A model generated the notes under the pieces. That model worked only from the letters and a program-made list of their open reading frames with translations. It was not told the DNA's origin and did no database searches. DNA of 64,000 bases, taken from contig NC_056002.1 of assembly GCF_018446385.1 (NCBI RefSeq), forward strand, positions 27,514,636 through 27,578,635. The letters are read 5' to 3'. Made by a program: the position numbers and the translations under genes. Below, piece after piece: positions 23,897 to 36,180 of the stretch. This DNA comes from Zingiber officinale. Its lineage: Eukaryota > Streptophyta > Magnoliopsida > Zingiberales > Zingiberaceae. Every line of letters starts with the position of its first letter. The stretch's first letter is position 1.

Positions 23897-25084
23897 CTTA
23901 GTCATCTCACCCATTTATGTTTCAATTAGGTAAATCTATAATTTTTGTGAGATGAAGTTAAGTTCAATTTTTAGGGTTTGATTTAAATTTGTGTTAGATT
24001 CAAGTTTAGCTTTGGGCTTAACAAATAGACATTCTTTGGATAAACTTCAGGGTTATGGTGAGTCACTTGGACATCATTAAGTAACCATGCCTTCGAGATT
24101 TTCCAAATACTTCTATCCACTGAACTTAGTACAAAACCTTGGTCTAACTAGTTAGGATTCGTAAAGGGTAGCTTCAGTTAGTTCCACTCAACCAAATGCA
24201 CCAAGTCGAAGTCATATCTTCCTAGATATGCATAGACTAAGCTTCCCTAACCTACTATCATCTAAAACTTCACCAGTACCGTAGGTCAAGTTAAACTTTG
24301 TCCCTTTTTACTCTAATCCTAATTACCCCGCCGGGTAGGTTACTTTTAGAGGTGCCAATTAGTTTGGAGTCTCCCCATAAATTATTGATTTTCTTTTTAA
24401 GATTTTTAATTTATAACTTAAATTTAAGTTTCTAATTTTGAATTAATTAAATTGGTCAAATTTTTCTTCTTTAAAGGAGTGTATTTAATATTTAAATTTT
24501 CTTTCAATTTTAATTTTATTAAGTTAAGATTTTTAGTGTTTAAGTTTTTATTGATTAAATTATATTTCTTTAAAGGTTTATCTATTAATTTTTTATTAAC
24601 TATTAATTTTGAATTTTCTTTAATATTTAATTTTGAATTTATTAAATTCTATTTTGGTTTTATTGAAATGTTTGAATTTATCCTTATATTTTCTTTATCT
24701 TTTAAGTTTATATTATTAGTTAAATTTATTAGATTAATCTTATCTTTAAAATTTAATCTTTTATTAATTAAATTATCTTGGTTTTGGATAAAATTTGTTA
24801 GATTGATATTATCTAGATTATTAAATACTTTATTAAGTTATTTATTGATTTTATATAAATCTATTTTGTTATTTTTAAGTTTTAAATTCGAATTTATTTT
24901 AATGTTTGAATTAATTATTTTTGAATTTTTACTTAATTTTGGATTTTCTGAATTATTTGAATTGATTTAGTTATTCTGTTTGACCAAGTCAAGGTTGATG
25001 CTTATTTGATCAAAGTCTTGATTGACTTGATCAGAATCTAGATTATTTTATGGTTTAAAACTTAAATCATGTAAATTTAGATTA
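23897..25084. other. Family B interior, right part
   Basis: AT-rich element interior resuming after the Copia insertion. A 172-codon plus-strand frame at 24452-24970 is composed almost wholly of F, L, I, K and N from T-rich DNA and is not credible. No domain seen. Confidence 0.6.
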
Positions 25085-25580
25085 TTACCATACTTGGATA
25101 ATTTCATACTTATCTAAATTATCATGTAAATTATTTAAACTACTACTGATATGGGTATTTTGGTAAATTATACTAACCTTAACCGCATCTCCTAATTCAG
25201 TAGGTTTTTCGATTGGATTTGACTTGAGTCCATATTTGATTTTGACTTTATCCTCTAACTCTGACGATTCCTCGTGTAGCTTGATCAACTAGGTCCAAAG
25301 CTCATGTGCATTCTTGTACACTTATAGTTTACATAAAATATTGTTAGATAAAATATTACAAATAAGTTTACTTACATTTTTGTTTAATTCTGAGCCCCGA
25401 GAAAGTTTTCTCAATATTAGGCAAATTATCAAAGTTTAGACTTCCTAAGAACCATTCCATTCCTCGCTTCCAGTAGTTAAAATATTCTTGATCATATGGT
25501 GGTGGCTCGTGGATGCTCCATCCTTCTTGAATAGACATTAGTATATTTGCAAAAAAAAAAAGACAAGAAACAATTTCCAA
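25085..25580 (-). pseudogene. Family B gag remnant
   Basis: Two minus-strand pieces. The first (25580-25368) has EPPPYDQEYFNYWKRGMEWFLGS, matching the usual start of plant gag UBN2-type proteins (PPxYDxxxFxYWKxxM). The second (25288-25085) has KLHEESSELEDKVKIKYGL, resembling the region after UBN2 in related gags. The rest of gag, including knuckles, was not found, so the gene is reduced to fragments. It lies 265 bp inside the PBS, as expected. Confidence 0.6.
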
Positions 25581-25843
25581 GACTTTGTCTTGGGGTAAGC
25601 AATGTGGGAGATAAAGAAAAATGCGTGAAAAAAATATTTTTTTTAAAATAATAAAATATTAATAAAAAATATTATTACAAATTTTGTTAAACGCGATATT
25701 TTGTCAACACTAGCCAACGGTGAAAAAATGAAAATGAATTTTTCAAAAATACTTTTGGAGGGAAAAACGAAAGGTGTATCTAATTTTTCTTCAAAAAAAA
25801 CTCCTTGCTTGATTGGTGGTTGCACTAATTCAGAGCGGTACCT

Positions 25844-25855
25844 GCTTTGATACCA
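25844..25855 (-). other. Primer binding site, family B
   Basis: Minus strand TGGTATCAAAGC, one mismatch to the initiator Met tRNA PBS, two bases from the LTR at 25858. Confidence 0.8.
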
Positions 25856-25857
25856 CT

Positions 25858-26984
25858 TGTTGGATCATGAAAGTCGCTAGAGGGGGGTGAATAGCAATCG
25901 AAAAATTCGTAGTGAGTTAGAGTAAGCAGCGGAAAACTAAGAGCAAAACAATGCTAACATGAACCGGTTTTACTTGGTTCAGAGCCTTCATCGACTCTTA
26001 GTCCAAGGCCCGCACTCGTCGAGTGCTCTCGTTGGACAATCACTAATAGTTCGCAAAATCATATTACAAATGCAAGTACAAGAACTCTTTAGAAGGAAAA
26101 TACCGACAATAATAATAAGAACAACTTGAGCAGCAAATTGTCGGAGAGGCTTCGCAGAGATGCAGAAATAGAGCATAATAGAACAGTCGTAGAAGGAATT
26201 ATTGTTTTCAGTTCTGGTGGAGGCCTTCTTTTATAGAAGTGCTCCGAGCGCCTAGATCCCTTCCGGGCGCTCGGACCGTGACGTAAGTCCGACCAATCAA
26301 CGCACTCCTCGTTGCGACAGGATAGAGTTTTGTCTTCCAGGTGCCCGGATCCCTTCCGAGCGTCCGGACCACCATCTTCCAGAAAGTCCTTCTACTGTAA
26401 GAAAATGTTAGTCCGAGGCAAAATAAAAGTTTTACTACCCTGCAAAACAAAAGTTAGCACAAATATAATAAAAGAGTAGTAATTAGATTTCGTCTCACCG
26501 AGACCGAAATTTAGTCACGATCTCAACTTAGATTTCCGAAATGGTTCTAAGTTGGATTGACGCCCATTGTTCCCTCAAACGGAAAACACGTCCTTACCAA
26601 GTCACTCTCCTCCAGTGACTTACATTAACTTATTTGTCAGACGTCCGGTTAACCCGTCGACCTGTCTGGACTTCATGCCAGCTATTAAGTCAGCCCGTTG
26701 ACCTAGCTGAACTTCGTGCCAGCTATCAGGTCAACCTGTCGACTTAACTGGTCTTTGTGCCAGCTATCAGGTCAGTCCGTCGACTTAACTGGTCTTTGTG
26801 TTAGCTATCAGGTCAGTCCGTCGACTTAACTGGTCTTTGTGCCAGCTATTAGGTCAATCCGTCGACCTAGCTGGACTTCTCCTGCACACTTCGTCAAAGT
26901 GTTAAATCACATTGAAATTAACTTAACTTTATTTTGTCATTCATTCAAAACTGAGTTAGACCGTCAGTACTAATCGCACCAATA
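25858..26984 (-). repeat. Family B 5' LTR (right)
   Basis: 1127 bp, TGTTGGATCA to GCACCAATA. It pairs with the left LTR along its length and carries the same hairpin array at about 26640-26885. The terminal dinucleotide is TA instead of CA. Confidence 0.85.
26640..26885. repeat. Stem-loop array in family B right LTR
   Basis: Units with GCCAGCTATCAGGTCA and matching GTCGACCTAGCTGG-type arms separated by TTYGTGCC, as in the left LTR. Some units here have changed to GACTTAACTGG, with weaker pairing. Confidence 0.7.
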
Positions 26985-27102
26985 GATATATATTTATGTA
27001 ACACTAAAGTGATGTTGAATTTTTTAATATAAGATCATAGTGATGCTATTCTTTAAAATTCAACACGACATTGATATTGTTCTTGAGTGGTTGATGAAAT
27101 GA

Positions 27103-27316
27103 TCCCACGGGTCATCTGAGATGGTAAGTGGTGGCATACTTGCCACATGAGGTCGCGGGGTCGAACCACAGGGATGTCAGGGCGTAAATCCTTGGACCCT
27201 ATGCAATTCACCCCACCGCCACTTGCCCTCTTGATTGCCGTGATTTACCTCCCTCGTGATGGCCTGGGGTTGGGTGCGGCGGGGACGCTAAGGGCGAACG
27301 ATTTCACCTTTTGCCA
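27103..27316 (+). mobile_element. tRNA-derived SINE
   Basis: 214 bp with pol III promoter-like boxes: TGGTAAGTGG near 27122 (A box) and GGGGTCGAACC near 27157 (B box). It is flanked by a perfect 21-bp direct repeat (27082-27102 and 27317-27337), which is the target duplication of an L1-type insertion. The tail is short and not clearly A- or T-rich. Confidence 0.7.
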
Positions 27317-27495
27317 CTTGAGTGGTTGATGAAATGACCCTAAGAAGGTGCCCAGACTAGAAGATGACAATTTTACTATAATAGAATAAGATATCATTTC
27401 TCAGTGTGCTCAGGAGAAAAATCCTCCATATAATTTAAATTTAGGGATGAACTAGAAAAGAATTTTATAATTTATTTAATTATCTTTTATTATAA

Positions 27496-27690
27496 TTGAG
27501 TGGATGATGAAATGCCCCTGGGATTATGGTACCATGGTTGGATATTTAGGTTGTCACCTAAATATCCACGGTTTGATCCTCACTATTATGTATTTGTAGA
27601 AATTTTTTCTCCAAATGAAGGATATAATCAAAAGATACTAGGCTTCTGGACTGATGATCATATGCACTTCTTAATTTATTCTAATGATTG
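27496..27690 (+). mobile_element. Possible second SINE-type unit
   Basis: Begins with TTGAGTGGATGATGAAATG, nearly the same word as the target duplication of the neighbouring SINE, and has a B-box-like ACGGTTTGATCCT at about 27567. This suggests that the neighbouring SINE inserted into the head of a related unit. No clear target duplication was found for this one. Confidence 0.4.
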
Positions 27691-28128
27691 ATGAAAAACT
27701 TTTGGGATCAAATTAGTCACCTTTAAACATAGTGAATGACACGGACTGGAATTATTATTATTTTTTATTACGAAATGAATAAAATGGAAAATAAATACAC
27801 TTCTTGTCATTTGCTGAAATAACAAATATATTTTTAAATTTATTTATTTATTTTAAACGCATACGTCCATTGTTTCCCAAATAAGTACTCAAGTAAACGT
27901 CCGAAATAGGGCAGGCGTCAGATCTCTCTCGCTTCGACGCAGGAGCGCTTCCTCTCGTGGGTCGGTTTCCGGTGGTAGCTCGGCGAACTATCCGACGCTG
28001 CAGAGGTAAAATTGCTTTGACCTATCTCCTTCGCCCTTTCTCCCACTTTGCGTGCCCTGTAAGTTGTGGAGGTTGATCCTGTTGCTTGATTCAAAACCCT
28101 AGGAAGAAAGAGGGAGGAGTGTGAGACG

Positions 28129-31100
28129 ATGCATTCTTTCGGCTACAGGGCGAACGCTGTGGTGACGTTCGCCGTCACCATCTTGGCTGTTACGTGCGCC
28201 ATGGTCTCCCTCTCAGACAACTTCAATTCTCCCTCGCCCACCGCCGACGTCAAGGTAAGGTTTCCGGCTAGGCCGTTTGAAGATTATCAAGCCCTTGTTT
28301 TCCTCGATCCCTCAGGTCTTTGATACATACTTCCGACTAGTGTCCCGATATATTCAGTTGCATCGCTTGCATCTTGATTGGAACCATAAATTCTATGGAA
28401 TTGAAGTTCGATTTTTAACGTTGTCCTATGCTACTGTGTTTGTTAAAATAAATAGGAATGGTAATTCTATCATCCCAAAATTTTGGCATTTATATATCGA
28501 TCAAATAAAGGTATATTTTGTTTGAGAATCCCTAGTAATTTATGGGCTTCAATAACTGAATTACAATGGGTTATGTTTTTCACTCTAATCTGAATTGGAA
28601 GTGAAATTAGACTCCTCAGAAATTCTTTCCTAAGCTATACTTTGCGATTCTTTTTCAATGGGGATTGGTTCCAGAGAAGGTTAGTTCAGTATAACGGTAT
28701 TGCTTCAAGTGTAATAGTTTTTGATCTCTTAACTGCCAATAGAAGTCATGACCAATAGGATGTGTTCCATATGGAGTATTCTTTTATTTCATATGAAACT
28801 AATTCCTTTTCAAAATAATTGGAGAAATCCTCTATTCCTGAGCCATAGGCCTAGATGGTATTCACATCCCAAGTCATCCCCTAGATGGACTTGAAGGTAT
28901 TGAGCTTTTTATATGGGGTTAAGTCTGGACTAGAGTATGCAGATGATTAGCTATAAATTTAATATTTTCATATGTCCCTGGACACACCATATTATTTTTT
29001 TGTTAATCATTTTACTCTTTTCTCAGTAAAACTGAAGATTTATCTCTTACTACTTGGCAATACTTCCATTATATGCTTTTCTCGTCCTTTTTGTTACTCT
29101 TTCTGTTTCTCAACATTTTTGATCATTTTGTTCTTCTGCAGGTTCTTAATATAAATTGGTTCCAGAAGCAGCCAAATGGGAATGATGAGGTGTGCTATTG
29201 TCATGTTTTTATTATTAATGCAAAATATTGCTTAGCAACTCACTACAATTATACACCTTTTTTGAATTCTCTTCTGTGGACAAATGACAGCATTTGCTCT
29301 TGCAAGTATGCTTTATAATAGACTGAAACACTGATGTTGATGCAAAGTATTATTAATCAGCACTCTACGATTGTGCACCTTTCTCCCTTCAATTCTGTGG
29401 AAAAATGGCAATGCTTGCAAGTATGATTTGCAATAGCTAAAACAATGATGCCACACAACCCTTCTCAGTTTCAGAAATTTTTTACAGGAAGTGTGGAAAA
29501 ATTTCGTGAGATTTTACTTGAAAGAAAATTTCACATTTTGTTTTCCAAAATAGTGAAGCTTTGAGTGCAAATTCAAAATGTTTCTCAAGGAATCTTAAAC
29601 TAGTTGATACATATTAGCAACACTGGCATTACCCACATAGGCAGTTGCTTGAAGATTCTTAAATAACACCCTTATAGTAATCGTAAGAAATTATTGGTAT
29701 TTCTATCTTTTATTTATTTATTTATTTTACTTCAATATATCCAATGGCAGTAGCTTTTGTAAGGAAACAATAAGAATGAAGACTCGCCCATTTCAAATTT
29801 ACTATATTTGAGAAAGAAAGTGTGCATATCTGGATGAAAATTCCACTGGACTAATTAATCTGATAATATAGTGTAAAATTTCTTTGCTCCATATGCTATT
29901 AAATTATTTTTTGGTCACTGATAATATATCTGGGAGCTAGGGAATGTTGATTATATTGCATTAAGTATGGAACTATGGATAGAAAAATCTAACTTCATTT
30001 ACTGTTATATTTTTCAGGTCAGCTTAACACTGAACATATCGGCGGATCTTTCATCTCTATTCACGTGGAATACTAAGCAGGTTTGCCTTATAAGTCATAA
30101 GTATGTTGTTGGTTATGATAATTAGTAGACATCATTTCTTGACTTCTCTAGGTTATCATCCAATTTGGCAATATTTTTTTAGGTCAATTGCTTTTAATTA
30201 TTTTCAAGTGTTGGACATGTTTGGTCCTTTTGAAATTACTTATAAGTAACAGAGCTTATTGTTTTGTAATTCGAAGTTGTTAAGAATTATTTTTTATATG
30301 TTAAAAATTAATGTTAATTGGAATGCACTTTTAGTTGTTATTGTCATCTATAACTCTTAACTCCAACGTGATCTTTAGATCACTGTAACTAATGTTACAT
30401 ATAAGGTCGAAGGCATGTGTTGTTGATAGCTCCAAGATGCAGACCGGTTGTGATAAGCCACACATAGTCGGAGCCCCATATTTGACAGTAGACAACGATG
30501 CTTCTCCACAACATGGGTATCAAGGAATTGACACAACCCACAATGGGCACGATTGAGGAGATTCGTCACTTGGAGTTCTATTAAAGAAACCTATAGGCAA
30601 CTATGACTAATGGAGAAAGGGTAGCAATGGTGACACTATGCACAGACAGTAGTGACCCATCGAACAGGCCATTGTACTCAACCTTCGGAACAATGTCAAA
30701 TGGAGACAAGTGGTTTCTGTGTAAACATCATAAGGAAAAAATGTGTGCTGACAACTCTAATATGTATCTATGTATATGTACATGCACACAAAGGGTTTTC
30801 TACACTAATTAATGGAGATCATAACTTCATGATAAGTTAGAAAGCCAAATCCAAGACTTACGTTCACAATCTTATTGTTTTTATTGGACATGTCACATGA
30901 GGGACCTCTGTGCCCTTGTTTGTCTATTTGATTTGACTTAAACCCCAATTAACATGGTATAATTTGAGATAATTAGTTGCTTCAGATATCAAGTAATTGA
31001 ACGTTTAGTGATTCTGTTGCATTAATTTGTTTCGTCACAATTAGATTTGAACCAGTATATCTAGATCTATTTAAAAAACCACCTTTGGTTGATGGCAGCT

Positions 31101-34100
31101 TGAAGAGACCTCTTGCAATGAGGATGACATCTCCTTGAAGATGACTCTTTCCCACACCTCCTCCTCTAAGTCAGTGAGCTCGATTGCTAGTGTCACCTCC
31201 ACCCCTCGCATAAACCTTGCAGATGACATGAAATTATTAAATTCTTGATTAACAAGCTGGTCTAGGCACCATATGGGACAACCATGCTTCGGCTTGTGTT
31301 GAAATGGAGGTTGAGCTACCACATGTCATGCTTGCTAGGCATGACCAGTTTAGAGCTGTCTTAGGCCTGACACGACATGCCTAAAGTCTGGTTGACATAG
31401 CTTGAGCCCAAGTACGACGTGTTGGCACAACCAATGAGTTATATCACAACCTTGGAGTATTATCATCATTAATTTATGAACTACAAACATGAGATTGTGT
31501 TATAATGTTTACTTCCCTATTTCACAAAACAACTTTAAGCCTATAGAAAAAATACTCGTTGCACTATTTTCCCCCTCAAATTAAAACCTCAATCTTGTAA
31601 ATCTAGTCAAATTTTCAATTAACAAAGAGCATGTCTATGTTTTAGAGATTTTTTAAATTCCAACTTTGATGCGTAATGAAAATGATAACTATAGACCCAT
31701 CCTGTGAAATTAGTGCCACATTGACTTCTCCATTGGCTTTAAGATTCAAACTAACACTACATGATTGACTGCCTTATGTAAATTGTGTCTCTTTTTGCAC
31801 TATTTTCTTTAAGATTTAAAATATTATTCTATTCTGGAATTTAGGGGCTATTTAAAATATTTCTGTTGTGGCAATGAATATGACTATAATAATTAGATTA
31901 TTGAATTAGAATCGGAGAACCACGTTACAAAAGATAACAACCATTATTTGGATTAATTTTGATGCACGTTGAAATATACAAAAGTGTATTGAGTGTTGAT
32001 ATGATAAGATACTCATCATCATGATCGATACCGAAGACATGAGAAATATTATTACAACCCAACAGAACATGTGATTTCTAGACATAATTTTCTCAGCCAT
32101 ATTTTTGATCGCGGGAGAATGAAATAAGTTTGGAATGGAAGGAAAAAATAGAGGCTCACCATGGAAAGTGGTAGCACTGAAGACAAACTCTTGCCTTTCT
32201 ACAAGGAGGAGCACCTCACCATCCTCTCCTAGTTCACTAGTGGTGTCACCGCTATCCTCCACCTTTGTGGAGTATAGAAGATGCTTTGCCACAAAAATAC
32301 AGGGACCACAGGAATAAGGCCTTATGCAAATTCATCCACCGCAGGATGTTCTTGTCATCCTTGAATTAGTTCCTATTGCACTAGCAGTGCCTTTGCTTTT
32401 ATGGATCTCAGATTGGATGCTTTACTATTAGAAATGTAAGTGGTAGTATGATTGAAAATATCCACAAGAGATCAATTCAACTTTAGGCATCATCTTCGCC
32501 CCTTTTTACAAGAAAATAAATGTCTTGGGAAGAATATGCCATTTGTCAAGCAGAGAGCAAAGGAGCCAAACCCGTGGACTTCAATAGGAATATAATGAGT
32601 GTAAATCATAAAGACATTAATCTTGCTAGTTCTTAATTGATCAAAGAAGACTACGTTGGTTGAAGAAAATAGTTACCCTAGATTGAAGCCATGGTTGAGA
32701 AATATCATGCAAGGGCAAGGGCCTTTAGAAGGTGTGGGAAAGTGTGTACACATAACTTGATTGACATGGATGCCATATGTTTCAAATTCTAGTCATAAAA
32801 CACATGATCTTATGTCTTATCTATGTTTACTCAGACCTGGTATGAGCGTTGGTCTAAAACCTGTGAATTCAACTGTTCAACATGGGTATTCTTAGATATC
32901 TTTACACTTGATCAATGTAAGTGCCAATGTTGACTGAAGGTGTCGGTGGTCGACATGGGTATAGTGGAGACAAATGGAGATTTAAGGATCTTTGTATATA
33001 AAATATGGAAGAGTCCCATTGGGGTTCATGTAACTATCCTTTCTTATTTGGTACATGTGAATCTTCACTCTAGAAATGAAAAAGTATTATATATATCTTT
33101 GAAGCTTAGTGGTATAAATATGGAAAGAGGAAACGGTCTTCATGGCAAAAAAGGTGTTATTTAATTACTTTCAGTTTGCTCTACTGTTGAAACAACATAT
33201 ATTCTTATTTAAAGGATCTATCTGAGTAGACAGAGGTAAAGGTTGGATATAAAATATCAGAAATTATGGATCACAATGTTGATTCTTCTAATTAAAATTT
33301 TGGAATTTTTATAGTAGGTGCATTTAGAAATATCTTAAACTTATATTTTTTGACGAATTTGAAGCCTTTTCATTTTAGATATCTTGCATGTTAAAAAAGT
33401 AACTCACTGTTCCTTTCTAATATTGCTTCAGTTGATTTCATTTTTCACCATCATTTTCAAAGGTAAAATATAACTTTAGCATATCATAAAATATAATTAT
33501 TTCCATTTTTTGTACTCTTGAATTCAAAATAATTACTTTTCCTATAGAATTTTGACTTTTAATATCTCAAATTCTAATTTATGGAAAGATTTGCCATAAT
33601 GATATCTTACTATTCAAAAAGAGAAAATTAAAAAATCAAGTCGCATCTTTCATATGGTTTTTCTTGATTCAAACCACAGAAGTAGCAATATTGTTGCAGG
33701 AGTAGCTATACTGCTTCATCGTTACTCTGATTCCTGATCCAATATTGCAATCAAAACCTATAGTTGGGATTTGAACATCCACATTTTCCTGTTCATAAGC
33801 TTCTTAACACTGAAGAAGCCTCATTATGCAAAGTCTTTTAACACCTGGAGAATTAAATATACAATTTGATATTTTTACACAAATAGAGGAGTTTTATGTG
33901 CTGGAAGCTTAATAACTGGTCCTGGACTACAAACTCTTAGTTCCCTGGGTAACTTAATAGTAATTACAAAGTACAAACAAATACAACTTCATCCATAACT
34001 ATATAAACATTAAGTTCTTGGCACACACCTAAATAACTGCATGAATAATAAAGTGACTATTCCATCTACATATGCTGTCCATAATAGAGCACTTGTGCAA

Positions 34101-35878
34101 TTCCATTGCAGGATTTGTTTAGAAATTCATTGACTTGGTCTTATGGTTTTTAATTGCAATATCTAGGTGTTTGTCTTTGTAGCAGCTGAATATGAGACAC
34201 CTCAGAATGCCTTGAATCAGGTGAACATTAATATTTAGATTTACTGCTGCTTTGATTCCGCCATAACTTGAGCAAGGATAATGTTTTCTTATGATTCTGT
34301 TTAGTTTACTAGTGTGACTGGTAAAATGAAATAAGCATGTATTTATGCATTATTGTCCAATTGTTTTGTGTTTTGAATTGTGTTTTATTGACTCTTACAG
34401 CCTGCTCATTTGTTTTTGTTGCCCAAGTAGGGTTGGGAACATAGCTCATTAAAGTTGAATGTCTAGAAGTAACATATCTTTGTCTTTATTTCCATCTTTT
34501 TTCTTTGTGAGTGAAATTTATCAAGACTGTAATGCTATCAGGGATTATAATTTGAAATGTATTGATCATTTCCCTAATTTTCTTGCCCTTATTAATTTTT
34601 TTTTGGGGACTGATAGATAATCTGATTGGATCACATAGGAGAGAAAGCTATGTTTCTGTCGCTTTTTCTCGATAGACAAAAAACTACATATTCCTTAAAG
34701 TAACCCCAATATATTCTGAACATGCTTATTGAGGAAACAAAATATGGAATGGTATTCATCATGATTATTTACTTCAGAAAAAATTGGTAAAGGGGAAAGA
34801 CATGTAGATTAACTTATATGAATGTTGTGAGTGGCTAGCTACATTGAATTAGTGTTGAAAGTGCAGAGAGGGGAGGGAGATCAAGTTTTGAGTTTACTCT
34901 GAGCTATAGTTTCGCTTAAACTCTTAGTTAATAAAATTTATTTTGTCCTTTCAAGTTTTGAGGTTACTTTTAGGTAGCATAATAGACACCCACTAATATT
35001 CACCTAATAGACTTGTTTTCATTTGTGCTGTTTTTGCAGTCGTTGTTAATGTCATAATTTCCTCAAATACGCTCTCTGGCAGGTTTCACTTTGGGACGGA
35101 ATCATACAATCAAAAGAGCATGCTAAATTTTGGATTCATACCACAAACAAGTACCGTTTCACCGACCAGGCAAGAGATGGCCCATTCCCTCTTTATTTAT
35201 ATGATACAAGTTTACTTATGTACATCACGATAACTTCTTCCTCCATATTTTTACTAGTATTGGCTATTGTTACTCGTAGATGGTATTCATCTGTTATTCT
35301 ATAACTATTTAGAAAAAAAATGTATGGATGGATTCATAGCAGTTATTGACCAACCAAATGCTATTAAATTTGATAAATGTGTATTCTTCTTTCCCATATC
35401 TGCTTAAAATCTGGTCACTTCTGGGGGTAGGCCGTGAGTCTCAAATATTAATACATTGGATACCATGATTAATAACCAGATTGGCGTTAAGCTCTGATCA
35501 TCCATCTCATCCTTCCTCACCGTTGATTTTTTTTTTTTGAGCTTTTCATCCTATGTTTTCAAGAAACTTCTGTCCAAATCTTCCTTTATGTGTTTTATCG
35601 ATTTCATCTTTGCATGAATGTTTCTCTGGTTTCTGTAGCTGAAATGTCCAATTTGAAAGAAAGTTTCCAACGAGCAGGAGCAAAGACCTGAGTTAGCCAA
35701 TTCTTGTTTTGATGCTTGACAACTTAAATTCTTCCTTTCCAACTTCATGCAGGGCAACAACCTCAGAGGCAAGGATTATAACATGACACTTCATTGGCAT
35801 ATCATGCCGAAGACTGGCAAGATGTTTGCCGACAAAATAGTAATGACGGGATACTACCTTCCTCAGGATTACAAATAG
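28129..35878 (+). CDS. SPCS3: Signal peptidase complex subunit 3 (SPC22/23-type)
   Basis: Six exons: 28129-28254, 29142-29189, 30018-30080, 34167-34220, 35083-35169 and 35753-35878, giving 167 residues, the usual plant length. All junctions are phase 0. The protein is a non-catalytic subunit of the ER signal peptidase that helps position pre-proteins for removal of signal peptides. It starts [20 protein letters not shown], with one membrane helix at about residues 10-29, then a lumenal domain containing [36 protein letters not shown] and the conserved end [18 protein letters not shown]. Potential N-glycosylation sites are N64 (NIS) and N136 (NMT). Introns 1-4 are GT-AG, whereas intron 5 starts GCAAGA, a GC-AG intron with no GT alternative nearby. 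Intron 3 is 4.1 kb. Homology makes this very secure. Confidence 0.96.
30081..34166 (+). other. Large third intron of SPCS3 with unrecognised inserts
   Basis: 4086 bp between phase-0 exons. 30380-30830 and 31070-32330 differ in composition from the surrounding AT-rich intron and hold short open frames on both strands (up to 128 codons, minus, 31906-32292) with no domain I recognise. They may be remnants of captured sequence or old elements. No target duplications were found. Confidence 0.5.
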
Positions 35879-36180
35879 TAAATGCTTGCAGTTAATTCCT
35901 CTAGCTGATTTAATTTAAACATTCGAGAATTTGATACGATGTACGATTCTAACTGCAAGTTTTGCAAAAGGGTAGGAGTTAATGTTGTTGGATTTTCTCG
36001 CCTATTCCTCTTATGTAGGCTTTTGTACCTTTTCTGGGGAAAACAGCAAAAGTTAGGTATCTTACTTTCCTGCACTTGTGTATTATCTTTTTCACCACCA
36101 TTTTGTCGATGATAAAATCTCCTTTTGGATAATAGCTTTTCAGTTTGAATCATTGTCTCGTTAAGCTTGCTGATTGAACG
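35879..36180 (+). other. Probable 3' UTR of SPCS3
   Basis: Sequence directly after the TAG stop. It has no open frame on the gene strand of note; a 94-codon minus frame (36153-35869) overlaps the gene end and is a shadow. The polyadenylation site could not be fixed. Confidence 0.4.

Larger units (their letters stand above)
13330..26984 (-). mobile_element. Family B LTR retrotransposon, gag remnant only, with nested Copia
   Basis: LTRs at 13330-14436 and 25858-26984 are flanked by the 5-bp duplication GATAT (13325-13329 and 26985-26989). On the minus strand the PBS TGGTATCAAAGC is at 25855-25844 and the PPT AAAAATGGGGAGAT at 14450-14437. The LTRs differ at many sites, so the insertion is old, and the right terminal CA has mutated to TA. 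The interior contains only gag remnants near the PBS (25580-25085) and long AT-rich low-complexity DNA. A plus-strand Copia element interrupts it at about 17833-23896. The LTR edge motif CTAGAGGGGGGTGAATAG is shared with families A and C. Confidence 0.85.

Noticed and set aside
24452..24970. 172-codon plus-strand open frame rich in F, L, I and K
   Set aside because: Low-complexity T-rich DNA in the family B interior; no domain and no coding signal.
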